From the NCBI GenBank assembly GCA_022376515.1, contig WTXI01000293.1, positions 1-45,030 on the forward strand: a stretch of DNA of 45,030 nt. Direction: 5' to 3'. The position numbers and the translations under genes were made by a program. The stretch's first letter is position 1; every line of letters begins with the position of its first letter. The notes under the pieces are model-generated. The model was given only the letters and a program-made list of their open reading frames with translations. It was not told where the DNA came from and ran no database searches. Positions 9,099-20,170 of this stretch are shown in pieces. Source of the DNA: Lactifluus volemus. Taxonomy: Eukaryota > Basidiomycota > Agaricomycetes > Russulales > Russulaceae.

Positions 9099-12000
9099 CT
9101 ACTGTATGCAGTCCACATCCATGTCCATATCACTATCGCTACAAATGAAATCTCCCATATATTTCTTCACGATACTATCTTCTGCACTGAGTCGCCCATC
9201 CAGATATCCAGCACGAAGCTTCTGAACACTAGCAAACCTGAACTTCGTCATGTTCCGGCGTCGAGGATCATCGGTACGCGCAGAAAGTGAGAACGATCGC
9301 TCGGCGATGCATGTGGTTGCCGGAATCGCCAGGTAATCGCGTGCCATCAAACAAAGGACCGGATATTCAGTCTGATGCTAAGATGGCATATATGAGTTGT
9401 ACAAGTAATGCGACGTAAACAAAAATACTTACCCCCCACCAAGGGATCGGGTTGGGACAATCCTCACACCTCAAGCACGGCTGGCTGAGATAACGATCGA
9501 TCTCTACAAACGGATCAACAGTCGATGCCAAGTCCAAATCAATGTCCAAGCCCTTCTTTCTCTGCTTCTTCTTGATCAAGGACACCATCCACAAATCAGT
9601 AGATGAAAGAGCTAAAAGGTTATCAGCATTCAATTTGATGTCCGTGAGTAAGTCTACAATTACCAGATCGTGGCGGCGGCGTTTGGGATGTCGAGGGCGC
9701 TCGTGCCAATGTTGACTGAGACTTGTCGTACTTTTGTTTATATTTGAGAAACTAAGAGTTGGGGTTTACTACGAGTCCGTCGCTGAAATTTGAATGGCGT
9801 ACCTGTGATCGAAAGCGCTGCATTCCCAAATCGATATACTCATCATCCCACGCCGCGCGAAGATACTTGTGCTTGAGGACAGGATCTAGTACTAACAAGC
9901 GTGTACCACCATAAGTGTTTGTTGATGAGATGAACGTTTGAGAACAAGACTTACCATGGGCAATGAAATAAACATCAGTGTCGTCTGAGCGGCGATAATA
10001 CTTCTCTAGCAACTTGACGCCGGCTCGAAGAGCTTTGTGGACAGGCTCATATTCGTCGTCCTCAAGGAGGTCCTCCCATTTCGACATAAGATGTTCTAAA
10101 GTGGGCAACACTCTAGTACATGTGGCCAGGCTCTCATTTGAGAGTTCGTTATGTTGCGCAGCAACAACCTAATCAGAGACGGGCAATTGAGTTCTAAGGA
10201 TAATGTGCACGGAAACGAACCTTGAGGCATCTGTGCGTGAGCTGTATTAGCTTCCATTCCGTGGGCGTTAGGAGATAGTCCTGCCAAGTTTTGTTTTTAA
10301 GAGGTGGAAGATCGTCGTTGGCATCCGCAGTACGGCAGAAGTAGTCGATTGCCTTGTAAATAGTATGAGTAACATGAGATGAATGATCAATCATTGACTT
10401 ACCTTCTGCACTGCGAGTACTGACTCTAAACAATCAGAGAGGCTACCCCACCGTGTACGGACCCAGAGCCGGAGCTCGATTGGCTTTATGCCATGGGCGT
10501 TGCAGGCCTGGCGGAGATACTCACGAACGCCCTCACTGGACATTCGGACTTGGTTGACAAGTCCCATAATCTTCCCGAGCGTGTCGCCGGGATCATAATC
10601 AACGGTAGTGGTGGCCAGCATGGCTTCCACATCATCAGGGGAGGCATCAACGTCCGTTGAAGTGTTGATATCTTCGTCATCGTTATCAACATTCTCTGCG
10701 TCACTCCACTCATCGCCGTCTTCGTCATCGATATTCTCACGGGCAACAATTCGAAGGTTTCATTTAGTTCTCGTAAGAGAGGGAACATCCAGGGCCTTGA
10801 TAAAGTGATACGCGGCACGGTGCATGGAATGGTCAATGCACCTGAAGTACGTTAGCATGAAGGACAAAACTACAGAGAAAGGACTCACAAGACCCAGACC
10901 TGCTTCGGGTCCAGGCGCTTCCGTTCCGGATCAAGAATTTTGCATACTGTACGCACAGCCACGTCATTTGCGCTGACCCCATCGCTGACCATCCAACCAA
11001 GCTAAACACAATAATTAGATATTGTAAAGTGAGCAGCGAAAGAATAGGACATACCTTGGTGTCGAGGCCGAATTTACGAATCGTTGCTACAAGATCTTCG
11101 CCAATCAATTGGCCAGTATGCCGCCCCAATGGTGAGTTAAACTCAATTAGGTGGTTCTTGAGTTCCCAGAGGGAATCATCACCGGGAGGGGAATCAATGA
11201 ACGAGATGCTGAAGGAAGTGAAAGGTCGACGTTTGCCACTAGACCAGCCATCCCACACCACGGAGACCTTCGATCGAATGCGCTACATATTGGTTAATAA
11301 AATAAAGATGCGTCGTAAGACTCATAACAGTACTTACATTGATGATATCAACCGTCACGTTTTCGAGATAAGCCACTTTGGTATCAACGGCAGCCGCGAT
11401 GGCAGTCTTCCTGGGGATTTTTGCATCAGTGATTTTAGGATTGAGATAAGATACGAGGCCCCGAAAGGCAGGGCGTTCAACAAAGCGAAAAGGCTGGGAG
11501 ATAGTCAATGCTGAGTAGTAGTGAGAGGAAGACATGAAGGCGTACCAAGTCACAAGTCACAATGAGCGCGAGCAAATATTCTTGAATCCCATCCTTTGTG
11601 ACTGGGAGGTTCTGAGATGGCTTTACCATCGTTTGCACGTAATTCCCGATGGACTGTTGTTTAGGATCACTATGTGAATTATCAGTAAACGAAACCTGCA
11701 GGGTCGCTGATGACTCACGGTTTGACTGAGCCAGGTGGAACCCAGCCTCGAGGGAACTTTTGAATATCTGGTGTAAAGCCGTTATCGATGCAAGTAATCC
11801 AGTAGTTGTCAGGATGGCAACTGGTTGAGTAGAAGTCAGTTAAGAGTGTGAAGGAGACTGAAAGAAAGAAAAAAAACGTACCGCCGGAGATGACGCCGTC
11901 TTGATGTAACGTTACCTACAAAAAAGCACTACTTTTTTTACCACTTCGTTCCCTGTAACATGTAAGTCATCGTTGAAAGAAAATGTAAATGAACTTACAG

Positions 12001-12800
12001 GCAAAACTTGCAGTACCAGCCTGTCACACTGGTTTTCTTGGTGGGATGCATACCAGTACCAGACCTACCGCAAAGGCGAAGGTCTTTCGTCGGATCTTTA
12101 AGCTGGGTCGGGTTTTTCTATTGTTCTCCAAACACGAGGGAAATAAACAAACCTTGTTTACGTCTGTATTGCTGCTCAATTCCTCCATCGCATCAGATTC
12201 CCCATCAACGCTTCCGTTTTCTTTTTGTCGCTTGTAGGACATACGACTCTTCGCCTTTTGGACTATCTTGACACTGGCATCATCATCCGAGTCGACAACA
12301 TCACCCATGTCCTGCTTCTGCCAATTGCCAGTGACAATGAGGTGCTTACTTCAATAAATAAGGGCTTACTCTGGATTTGAGACCTTTGGGTCGTTCGCGT
12401 TCACTATCCCCGAAATCGGACTCGGCTGTTTCACTCTGATATTGTCTTTTCTGAAAGCAATTTGAAGGTTGTTCAGATTCGGATGGTGAGTACACCCAGT
12501 CTATCTCGCTTGCGTCCTTTAACGTTCCGTCTTCCCGTACTGCGTCTCCATCAGGTCTAGGTGCGACCTTGTAAGCAGCCCGGTCTTTTGGGTTAATATC
12601 TGTGCGGCAGGGAGGGCCTCCATTATGTTAGGACTTGGGCGAGGGAAGTAACAAGGTGAGTGTACCTTTCTTTCGCTCACATAGCTCTTCTGACACCGTT
12701 GCTGGGTAGTCTTGACCCTGGACCCGCTTTGAAGGCTGCGGCCTTCGTGAGCCTTCGACAATAAGGCTTGGGTCGGGTCTATCGTGCTCTCCACAAGCCA
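9099..12800 (-). pseudogene. hAT transposase of the inserted element, nearly full length with an in-frame TGA
   Basis: About a dozen exons on the minus strand. The start is probably the ATG at 12800 (MACGEHDRPDPS), followed by an acidic disordered N-terminus. A BED-like finger follows (GWYCKFC, then VTSRRRHLRRCHPDNYW); its exon join near 11880-11990 needs either a 26-nt intron or a lesion. The core has DGWSSGKRRPFTSF, HTGQLIGEDLVATIRKFGL, LGWMVSDGVSANDVAV, CIDHSMHRAAYHF and VRTRWGSLSDC, then LDPVLKHKYLRAAW. The C-terminal hATC dimerisation domain reads ARDYLAIPATTCIAERSFSL and ends at 9099. Between TRTK and NLRIVAREN a TGA interrupts the frame at 10760-10762 (minus), where CGA (Arg) would fit. 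No intron removing it is evident. Several other introns (for example GTAAGT...ACAAG before AIDYFCRT) splice in phase. Domain order and length fit an autonomous hAT transposase. Whether the stop is real or a consensus error cannot be told from one sequence. Confidence 0.85.
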
Positions 12801-12837
12801 TGAAAAAAAAAAAAAGGTGTGTTGAACACCGCTGCAC

Positions 12838-13647
12838 AGGACAAGGCGGAGATCAAACTCGAGAGGGGAAGGCTATGGGCAAATTCGGGATTATAAGTCG
12901 GAGGTACGTTTTCATCGTCTAGTCAAAAATCGCGGACTTCAAGTTCTACTAGCGACGTTTAATTTTTTTTTCCCCGTTCGGCCACTCAGTGCTCAGTAAG
13001 AGCACCCCTGCCCATGCTTATAGTGCCATGCAAGAGCAATACATGCGGACTTGTGAAGGCTACTCATTTACTCTATCGCGTCACGGAAGATCAACACAGT
13101 GAAGGACGGGGACTGGCTCCCAGGTTGCCATCAAGTCTGACCCTGAGTTTGAGCATCAGGTCAGCATGAACGGTACGTCTCGTAAAACACTTTCAGATGG
13201 CACAGTTGGGACTCATGCTGTCATACCAGAAGGCCGCGATCTTGTGAAGCTTTCGGTTGTTCGCGTTATGGAAACGTTGGCTGAAGAGATCCCTCACGCG
13301 TACTACCTATCTTTGGATTTTTGTCACCCTCCTAGTGAAATGTTACCTTAGTATCCTTATGCACGACCTTCCCTCCACTGCAATCCTGTACCCTAGCCTA
13401 GGGGACCACATTCCGGGATATAACATGTTTGATTTTTTTTTTTTAAAAAGGCACACCCATTTTCGCGTCCGCTTTTGTGACAGGTCCGAAGTTCAACTGC
13501 AAGGGGCAAGTAAAGTGTTACTCAGTCTTTGGCCCTCTGGTAGAGACACAAAGCCTCGATAGTACTAGGTAGTGAATGGGCTATGGAGTGATAAGTAGCC
13601 TAAACCACTATCACGGGGGCTGTGTGCGCATGCACATCACCCTGTCT
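12838..13647. other. Non-coding right arm of the hAT element
   Basis: Between the transposase 5' end and the GC-rich right terminus I find no gene with recognisable features. The arm includes T tracts near 12962 and 13431-13443. It presumably holds the transposase promoter. Confidence 0.5.
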
Positions 13648-13830
13648 AGATAGGGCCGGGCAGGGCCGGCCCTGGGGCCGACCCTAAAGGCCGGTCCGAA
13701 GCGTCTGTGGCCCTGGCCCTGCAAATATGCATTAGGGCCGCCTGGTGCTGGCCCGACCCTTGGCCCGGACTGACCCCCACGGGGCCGGGCCTGGCCCCAG
13801 GAGGGTCAGGCCCGGCCCCCGGACAGTCTA
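13648..13830. repeat. Right GC-rich subterminal region and terminal inverted repeat of the hAT element
   Basis: Dense GGGCC/GGCCC motifs ending in the reverse complement of the left 19-bp TIR (…CCGGACAGTCTA), followed directly by the second ATTCTGCT duplication. Confidence 0.8.
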
Positions 13831-13838
13831 ATTCTGCT
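13831..13838. repeat. Right 8-bp target site duplication of the hAT element
   Basis: ATTCTGCT, identical to 7901-7908. NLR coding sequence resumes immediately after it. Confidence 0.97.
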
Positions 13839-14330
13839 ACAGGTGTGGCCACAGCGGCCCCGTTTATTGGACACACTGAATGGGTCAACTCGCTTGCATT
13901 CTCTCCAGACAGGCAGCGGGTCATTTCGGGCTCGGGAGATAGCACAATTCGTATGTGGGATGCCACAACAGGACAGGCTGTTGTGGGCTCGTATACCGGA
14001 CTCACCCAATCGACCAGCTCTGGTACGTCGACTTTTGATGGGCAGCCTATCACCTCGACCTTACGAGATCACATGATTCAAGTAGGGAAGTTCAGAGCAG
14101 AAGATATTGAGAAAGATCACTTTATGGAGAAGTTCCCAATCAACGGTGATGGATGGATGTATGGGGAAGATGAAGAACTTCTTTTGTGGATTCCTCCTAT
14201 TCACCGACCATACCTCCATAAAGCTAATACAGTCTGGGTTGCTGGCAAAGATAGAACGGAGGTAGATCTGTCGAATTTTGTGTATGGATTAAATTGGGCT
14301 ATGGTGTACATTCACAGTTCATCTAAATAG

Positions 14331-15120
14331 TCACATGTAATATGCAAACTCATATCTTCGAATTCAATTGCCGCCAGCGAGTCTGTCTGAGGTATGGCCA
14401 ATACTAGCAGAGTCGTCTTCAATATTAAGTCAGGTACTGGCATTTGGGTCACTGCGTTAAAACCCACCGCATGGCCCAAAAGTTGAACCTTTCTCGGAGT
14501 CTCGGTTTTTGTCTCTTGCTCAGGTTCTCTCTTTCTCGCTGAAGTCGCTGAGGGCATCGAGTGTTTCGTCTGAGACATCAGTTTCTGGCTTGTAGAAGAT
14601 ACGGTAGCTGTCCAAAGACACCTAGAGAGGCAGTGGCTTGTGTACCAGAGATTAATATGCTTACAGTAACCCAATTTTCGCTAGCACGCCAAGGCTCGGA
14701 TCTGGTCCGGACTCTGGAAGCCCTTCATGAAGAAAACGGTGAGCAAGGTTCAATCCTTAGCCGTCTTATATATTGATTGTTTGGGAGACGAGTTCCGATG
14801 TGCCCGAGCCAGGTCTCACCTGTGCCAGGCAGTTCCGTGGACACCCTGGTGAGCCGCCTGCGGCTGCACCTCCAACGGGTGCTCTTGAGGCTGGCCATAG
14901 CATCAGTATGTTGAGGGACGCCAAGCATTAGTATCATGGAGTGCAATTTATGAGTGTGTCCAGAAATGAAGCTAGGGTAACACAGAGTGGCAACACAGAG
15001 CGTGTATCGTGTACGCCGTGTCGGCATGACGGCTGCGATATGTATTTGGACGACATAACGATAGCATCAGGAATTAATAGAAAAGTGTCTAGAGAAACAG
15101 AAAGTAAGGATGACCGTAGA
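14331..15120. other. Spacer segment downstream of NLR copy 1, shared with the spacers after copies 2 and 3
   Basis: Starts with a conserved 3' flank (GTCACATG…ATGCAAACTC). It matches 35821-36370 over most of its length and 25739-25960 over its two ends, the latter lacking about 600 bp of the middle. No protein family is recognisable on either strand. The conserved first part probably includes the NLR 3' UTR. Confidence 0.7.
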
Positions 15121-15905
15121 AAAAATGAGAGTGGTGATGGCACCACGCACCTACCGCTCCCGGGCCTCTCCTCCCTACCCCTTCACAGAGCCAATCCTTA
15201 CTCTCGCTAAAATCTTATCAAAACCTGCCAAGACTTTCCCACATTTTTGAGAACACGTCTTCACTGAAGTACCACTGAACTGCTCGGAGTACAAGTTACT
15301 GCCTAGTCGGGACCACGGGTCAGAAATGAGAGCTGTATCAGACAGCAAGCAGACTCTGCTTACCATGCGGATGGAATTACTGTCAAGGATACTAGTATAT
15401 GCGGACAATTTGAGTGCCATGTGAATCTTCGGGCCTGTAGGACGTTGAGTTGACGAACCGGAGGGTGTGGGGTCTAAGCGGAAAGTAGAACACGGGTATA
15501 TGCGTTGACACGTGGTGTGTGAGCCTGAGGTCACGGTATCGCAGTTCTCCGATCGAGTTTGAGAAGTTGTGAAGCAACCCAATACAAGAACGCCATGCCT
15601 GTTTGATACGAATCGTCGTCACGTCTCCTTTGCCAGTGAGACCGCGTTCGTGTAGATAAAGGCCTTCAACTTGTTACCTCTTTTTTTCACGACTGAAGAG
15701 TGACGTGGCACAACATATGTCGTTTTCGCACGACAATGATCATCACGTACTCTCAGACACCTACTACTCGGTACGGCTGACCAAAATCTGGGAGGCATGG
15801 CCATATACGTAGTGTTTATATTTTTCTCCCCACCGTCACTGGCAGGATCTTGACACTTCAGGGAGGATACTAATAGGCCCCCATTCTTTTCTCAAGCGAC
15901 TTTGG
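15121..15905. repeat. Unclassified ~700-bp repeat, copy R1
   Basis: Shares long blocks with 16421-17078 and 26405-27180, including CCTTCACAGAGCC, GACAGCAAGCAGACTCTGCT, ACGGGTATATGCGTTGA, GTTTATATTT and CATTCTTTTC. No open frame is conserved between copies, so it is probably a non-coding mobile-element remnant or old spacer sequence. Confidence 0.75.
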
Positions 15906-16420
15906 GGCCGTTTCTTGATGACTTGGAAACAAGATCCGAGTCTGTCCCATCTCGCCAAAGCTGTAATACAGCTGGTAGCGATGTAAGATTCCTCACTTGA
16001 GTAGGACTTGGGCTACGCGGAGGAGGATCAGATCAGCGGAGAAGGCACTCATTAGTGTCACCACCACATTTGTACAGACATTTTACGCTTCAAGAGCTTC
16101 TTCCCCCGCCTTTTGGAAGAGGCACACAAGATCCAGAAGCGCGTCGTCGTGGCGAGCGAATTGTCAAGGCGTATTGTAACATCATGGCGACTGAACAGAC
16201 ACCACTCAGCAAAAAAAGAGGTGAAAAAAAGAGATAGAGGCAGTCCCATTTCTGAAAGGCATGAAGTGAAGGACGAATGAGTCACTCATGCGTTTTTTGA
16301 CTACATGTCATTGTTCTTTTTGTTTCTCTTATTGACAACCCCCACGTTGTGGTCTACGCGTTACACGTTGCCGAGTAAAATTGACTCCGATTGGCCTGAT
16401 TCAGACGCGCCTCAATCTTC
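15906..16420. other. Segment unique to this spacer
   Basis: Lies between R1 and R2 and is absent from the equivalent spacer at 25739-30205. Short overlapping ORFs on both strands show no recognisable similarity. Confidence 0.5.
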
Positions 16421-17078
16421 CGACTAGGGACCACCTAGTGCTCCTCTCCCTCCTACCCATTCACAGAGCCAATTCTTATTCTCTCTAAAGTCTTATCAAA
16501 TGCCCCCAGGTTTCTGAGAACACGTTTTCACTGAGCTACAGTGAACGAAAATCTGCTCGGAGTACAACTTGAAGTTACTGCCCAGTCGGGACCACGCGTA
16601 AGAAATGAGAGCTATAGTGGACAGCAAGCAGACTCTGCTAACCATGCGGATGGAAATACTGTCAGGGATATATGCAGATGGTTTGAGGGCCATGTCAATT
16701 TTTGAGACCGGACCCTTGACCGGACATGAGTTGACGAACCGGAGGTGTAACACGGGTATATGCGTTGACACGTGGTCTGGGAGGTCACGCCGGCAGTTCT
16801 TCAACCTAACCATAGCTGGATAAAGGCCTTGTTCCCTTTCCTTTCACTTCACTCATCCTTGAGCGAGATGTTTAGTGACCAGGGAGTGACGTGGCACAAT
16901 GTATGTCGTTTTCGCACGACCATGAACATCGAGTACGCACAGACACCTACTCAATACCGGTGACCAAGGGTCGGAGTTGGGCATGGCCATGTACGTAGTG
17001 TTTATATTTCTCAACCGCCGGGATCTTGACACCTTAAGACAGATACTAGGCCGTCATTCTTTTCCAAGCGGCTGTGGG
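16421..17078. repeat. Unclassified ~700-bp repeat, copy R2
   Basis: Second copy of the repeat at 15121-15905. It is the positional equivalent of R3 (26405-27180), because similarity to the other spacer continues beyond its right end; R1 is therefore the extra copy. Confidence 0.75.
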
Positions 17079-17829
17079 CGCATCAATGGGCGAGAGTCAA
17101 ATGGTGGCCGTTGCGCGACCGCCGCGACGAGGGCGCCTCCTACGCCTCCGTGACACTCTCGCAGCTCAAGGTGCCAAAACCCGACCCGAGCCCTTCGATT
17201 ACTGTTACACTTGACCCCAACGCGTTGTCGAGCTCGCGTACGGCCCGTTTTGCCCAAGATTTGATCTGATTTGTGATGTGCGACATCCGATGATGTGGCC
17301 GTCATAGGTCACAGAGGAGCATCTTCAAATGGCATTCACCTGACCATAGGTACGGACTCCGAATTGGGGTGCTTGAGGCTCACGAACTGTTCTGGTGTTG
17401 CACAGGTCCCACCAGAGAATCCAAGACACCATCTTAAGTTTTCATCGTATGTTGGGGCGTGGCATGCGCAACGTGACCCCAGGCTGCATGGGTGCTTGTG
17501 ATGATCCCCAAGTCGTCAGTGTTCCCCCCTCGGCCCTCCAACATCTCCCACCGTATCATCGCATTACATTACTCCCTGGCAAGCGCGTATGGCGCGGACC
17601 TAGGCTGGTCTATCGAGCGACCCTCCAGGCATCTAAGGGTAGCGGCTTTGTCAGCACATCGCGCCGGCAATACGAGACCACGATCCCCCCACGTTGATCG
17701 GTTTGGCGATGAAATGTTAATGTCTTTGGTTCTATCTCACTAGTTATCATCCGTGGCGAGCTTCAGTGCGCCTTGTAATCGTAGCGTAACATAATCGTAT
17801 TATGAAGTGATGAATACAAATTCTCCTGC
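17079..17829. other. Spacer segment shared with 27181-27880
   Basis: Conserved blocks include CTCAAGGTGCCAAAACCCGA, CGCGTTGTCGAGCTCGCGTA, GAGCATCTTCAAATGGCAT and CGGCCCTCCAACATCTCCCA, in the same order as in the second spacer. Frames are not conserved and no protein family is recognised. Confidence 0.65.
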
Positions 17830-18620
17830 TACGCGAGAAGCCAGACAGCCCCCTTTTCACCCTGCGTCGCCATCACATCCTGGGTCTGCAGAGCGTCACA
17901 AGATCCTGCTCATGTGAACCCCGAGCACCGCCCTTAGTTCAATAGAAAATGCGTGCCCAAACATGGCGCGCTGGTGCGGCTGCATGCTAGTAGCACCGTT
18001 GGCGTCTGTGCAGCCGCACAAGGCGTGGCATCTCCGCCGAAGGTGAGTTCGAGGTCTTTGGTGCCAGAAATGTAGTAGAAGATCCGCTTGATTTCCGATG
18101 GTGCTACCCCGGATTCTCGAGGAACTGAGATAAGGTGAATCTATTTGGCTACCGCAAGCGTGCATGAGACTCCCGGCGATCGCCTTGGCGGCCTCGCGGT
18201 ACCATGAATTCTTCTTTCTGGTAACGTAGGACGGATCTGAAGGGGTGTCGTCCTTCGAATAAACTGCGCCGCTCGGCAGCATGGGAGTTTTCTGCAGCTC
18301 GGCGAGCCCAAAGCGTTTAGTGATGATGGCGATGTATGCTGCCTGAGAGGGCGAGAACGTCACGGTAGTTTGGCGAGTATCAGGACATCATCAATATATT
18401 TCTTATCTGCGCACGGAAATTCGCCGGGTCGGCCTGTGTGAGGCAAAAACCGAAATCTGTGAGAATCCTCGAAAAGTGGTCCGTACCGCTTTTGGCCAGT
18501 CTGTTTCAGGTGGTAAACTGAAGCGAGTCAGTGACTTTTTCAAGCGCTTGACGCGACGTACGCATCTGTCTCCCCCCTCGTAGCAATTGAATCGTTTCAA
18601 CGTAGGACAAAGCCAGCAAA
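17830..18620 (-). pseudogene. Ty1/copia retrotransposon fragment: end of reverse transcriptase and start of RNase H
   Basis: On the minus strand, KKYIDDVLIL (YIDD at 18388-18399) is the reverse transcriptase active-site box of copia elements. It is followed by SPSQAAYIAIITKRFGL, YSKDDTPSDPS and YREAAKAIAGSLMHA, the usual order at the RT/RNase H junction, and by GHAFSIE near 17940. Frames shift several times and no integrase, gag or paired LTRs were found, so this is a decayed internal fragment. The same fragment sits in the same relative place at 27880-28650, so it predates the duplication of the array. Confidence 0.85.
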
Positions 18621-20170
18621 AGTACTATGTGTAAAATGTCACATATTTTTGGCAGTTCCACATCTTTTCGTGGTTTAGTTCGGAGGACCGGAGGTGAAAA
18701 CCACGAAGACACTGCAGGAAAACCATGCTGTGGAAGCTGGCGGGGACGATCACAAGGCACATGACAAGGCAAAACGATTGATTGTAACGACTCTACCAAC
18801 GAGGTACTATGCAAACTCAGCCTTTCGTTTAGAAGGAAAACGAGGTCGTTAGGTAGTGTACATTATATCTCGATGTCTATTCCGAATAAAGCCCACTCTC
18901 TTCATCTCTCACTGGCTCTCGTGATTGAGATCGTTAGGTAGTCATCCAGCAAATGGGTGTCCAAGCGACATGCCCATCATTGTTTCCCTTCTGTAGTTGC
19001 TCACGGCGCTGATGTCGATCCAAGGCGGTCAGATGTAAAGACAGGCATTCGGAAGATGCCTCAGCGGTCCATGAATTGCTTTGGTGCCCAAACTCCGACC
19101 ATGCGTCCGCATTCGCCAGTCCTCTGCGTCCAATGCTCTCGTCTTTCTTTCCTAGTTTCACTCAACGGTTTCTTGCTGTTAATTCCCTTAGTCGTCGACT
19201 CACCCCGGGCCAGTCTCACCAACCATCCTCGCTTCTTATAAAACCATCTCCGTCGCTATCGTGACCCCAAATTCTAGATATCCACCTACCTGCTGACATA
19301 ACACTGAGCAAAAGAACGAGGAATCCTCAAGAATGGGAGGGAGCACAGAGGTTACTTATAAGCGGTCAACATGCACGGTCACGATGTCCGTGCGAAGATT
19401 CTTCCTCTCTGCCATCTGTGGGCTCTGATGCGTAGCCCTGGAAGTGCAGAAGACACACCTGGTACCGTCAGGAATGTAGCAATTGCAGACGATCACTTAC
19501 GACCTGTCAACACTGCCAAGCACGAGACATTTGCAACTTCCTTCATCAGGGGCACGCACTCGACAAGCGACGAAAGTCAAATTCCCCACTGGTGCCTTAG
19601 CCGCACCCCTCGGGTTTGTCAAGACATCCTCCTGAAGGGCCACGGTACAGCATTTTTCACTAGGGCATAGTTTAAGGCATGGCCCGCTTGCATTGACATT
19701 CTCTACTTGAAAGGATAAAAGGAACTGGATGTACGAGGATTCATCTGATTCTGGACCATAGGCAGTCGTTCAGTGGAGGGCATCTTCGTTGTATATGGGA
19801 CTATGTAATTAACTGTCATAACTGATATCTCTTTTCTTTTCTCCCGCGCCGTGTACCATACCACGCTTGCTCATATGAAGGTGAATAAGCGATTACGTTT
19901 AGATTTGGCTTCGACCTCGCAAGCATCCCCCAGACCCCAGGTCTTCAGCCAAATGGCCCTTGCATATGCCAGCGTGCGAGTAAGAATCTGCACTGGCATA
20001 ACTCCAGCAAATTGCTACTCGCGCGAGGGTTGCCAGTGCGCTTCCACTGGCAGTGTCAACGTAACTGTTGTTGGTTGTTTGTTCCCAACGATGAAGCGCC
20101 TCCGAGTTGGGGTGGCCAACAGCAGCACCAGTGGTGCCAGTGCTTGTCTCAACTTTCACTTCAGTCTACG
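18621..20170. other. Spacer and presumed promoter region of NLR copy 2
   Basis: Matches 28651-30205 block by block (for example GAGATCGTTAGGTAGTCATC and CATGGGC…CATTGACATTCTACTTGAAAGGATAA-like segments). The last ~150 bp (from about 20040) also match 40780-40881 upstream of copy 4, including GTTGTTTGTTCCCAA. Conservation immediately upstream of all three starts suggests it carries the promoter; no specific box is claimed. Confidence 0.6.

Larger units (their letters stand above)
7909..13830. mobile_element. Complete 5.9-kb hAT-family DNA transposon inserted in NLR copy 1
   Basis: The element is 5,922 bp. Both ends carry the same 19-bp terminal inverted repeat (TAGACTGTCCGGGGGCCGG), after which the ends diverge but stay GC-rich. 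An 8-bp target duplication flanks it, the length typical of hAT elements, and a hAT transposase lies inside on the minus strand (9099-12800). The uninterrupted sequence of NLR copies 2 and 3 gives the empty-site reference. The identical TIRs and target duplications suggest a fairly recent insertion, although the transposase appears to contain a stop codon, so movement may depend on a related source elsewhere. Confidence 0.96.
5645..14330 (+). pseudogene. NLR copy 1: 5'-truncated NACHT-WD40 gene, split by a hAT transposon
   Basis: Similarity to copies 2-4 begins only near 5660, inside the segment after NACHT (motif LKFNICKLESSY), so the C2-like, helical and NACHT parts are missing. An ATG at 5645 opens a frame into it by chance or by capture. 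An intron at 5972-6027 (as in the other copies) leads into the WD40 exon. Thirteen WD40 units run from about 6256 to 7908 and the fourteenth plus the C-terminal tail lie at 13831-14330; the hAT element sits between them at the end of unit 13. Across the insertion the reading frame is continuous if the element and one target duplication are ignored. Two further stops occur in frame: TGA at 6793-6795 in unit 5, and TGA at 7729-7731 where copies 2 and 3 have CGA. The tail (DGWMYGEDEELLLWIPPIHR) is well preserved. A non-functional relic with three independent kinds of damage. Confidence 0.93.

Noticed and set aside
8252..9133. 293-codon minus-strand ORF in the hAT left arm
   Set aside because: It spans the two direct repeats, shows no recognisable domain and lies downstream of the transposase stop; probably a chance open frame.
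15121..15905. The ~700-bp repeat as LTRs of the copia relic
   Set aside because: No clear TG…CA ends, target duplications or correct spacing around the RT fragment.
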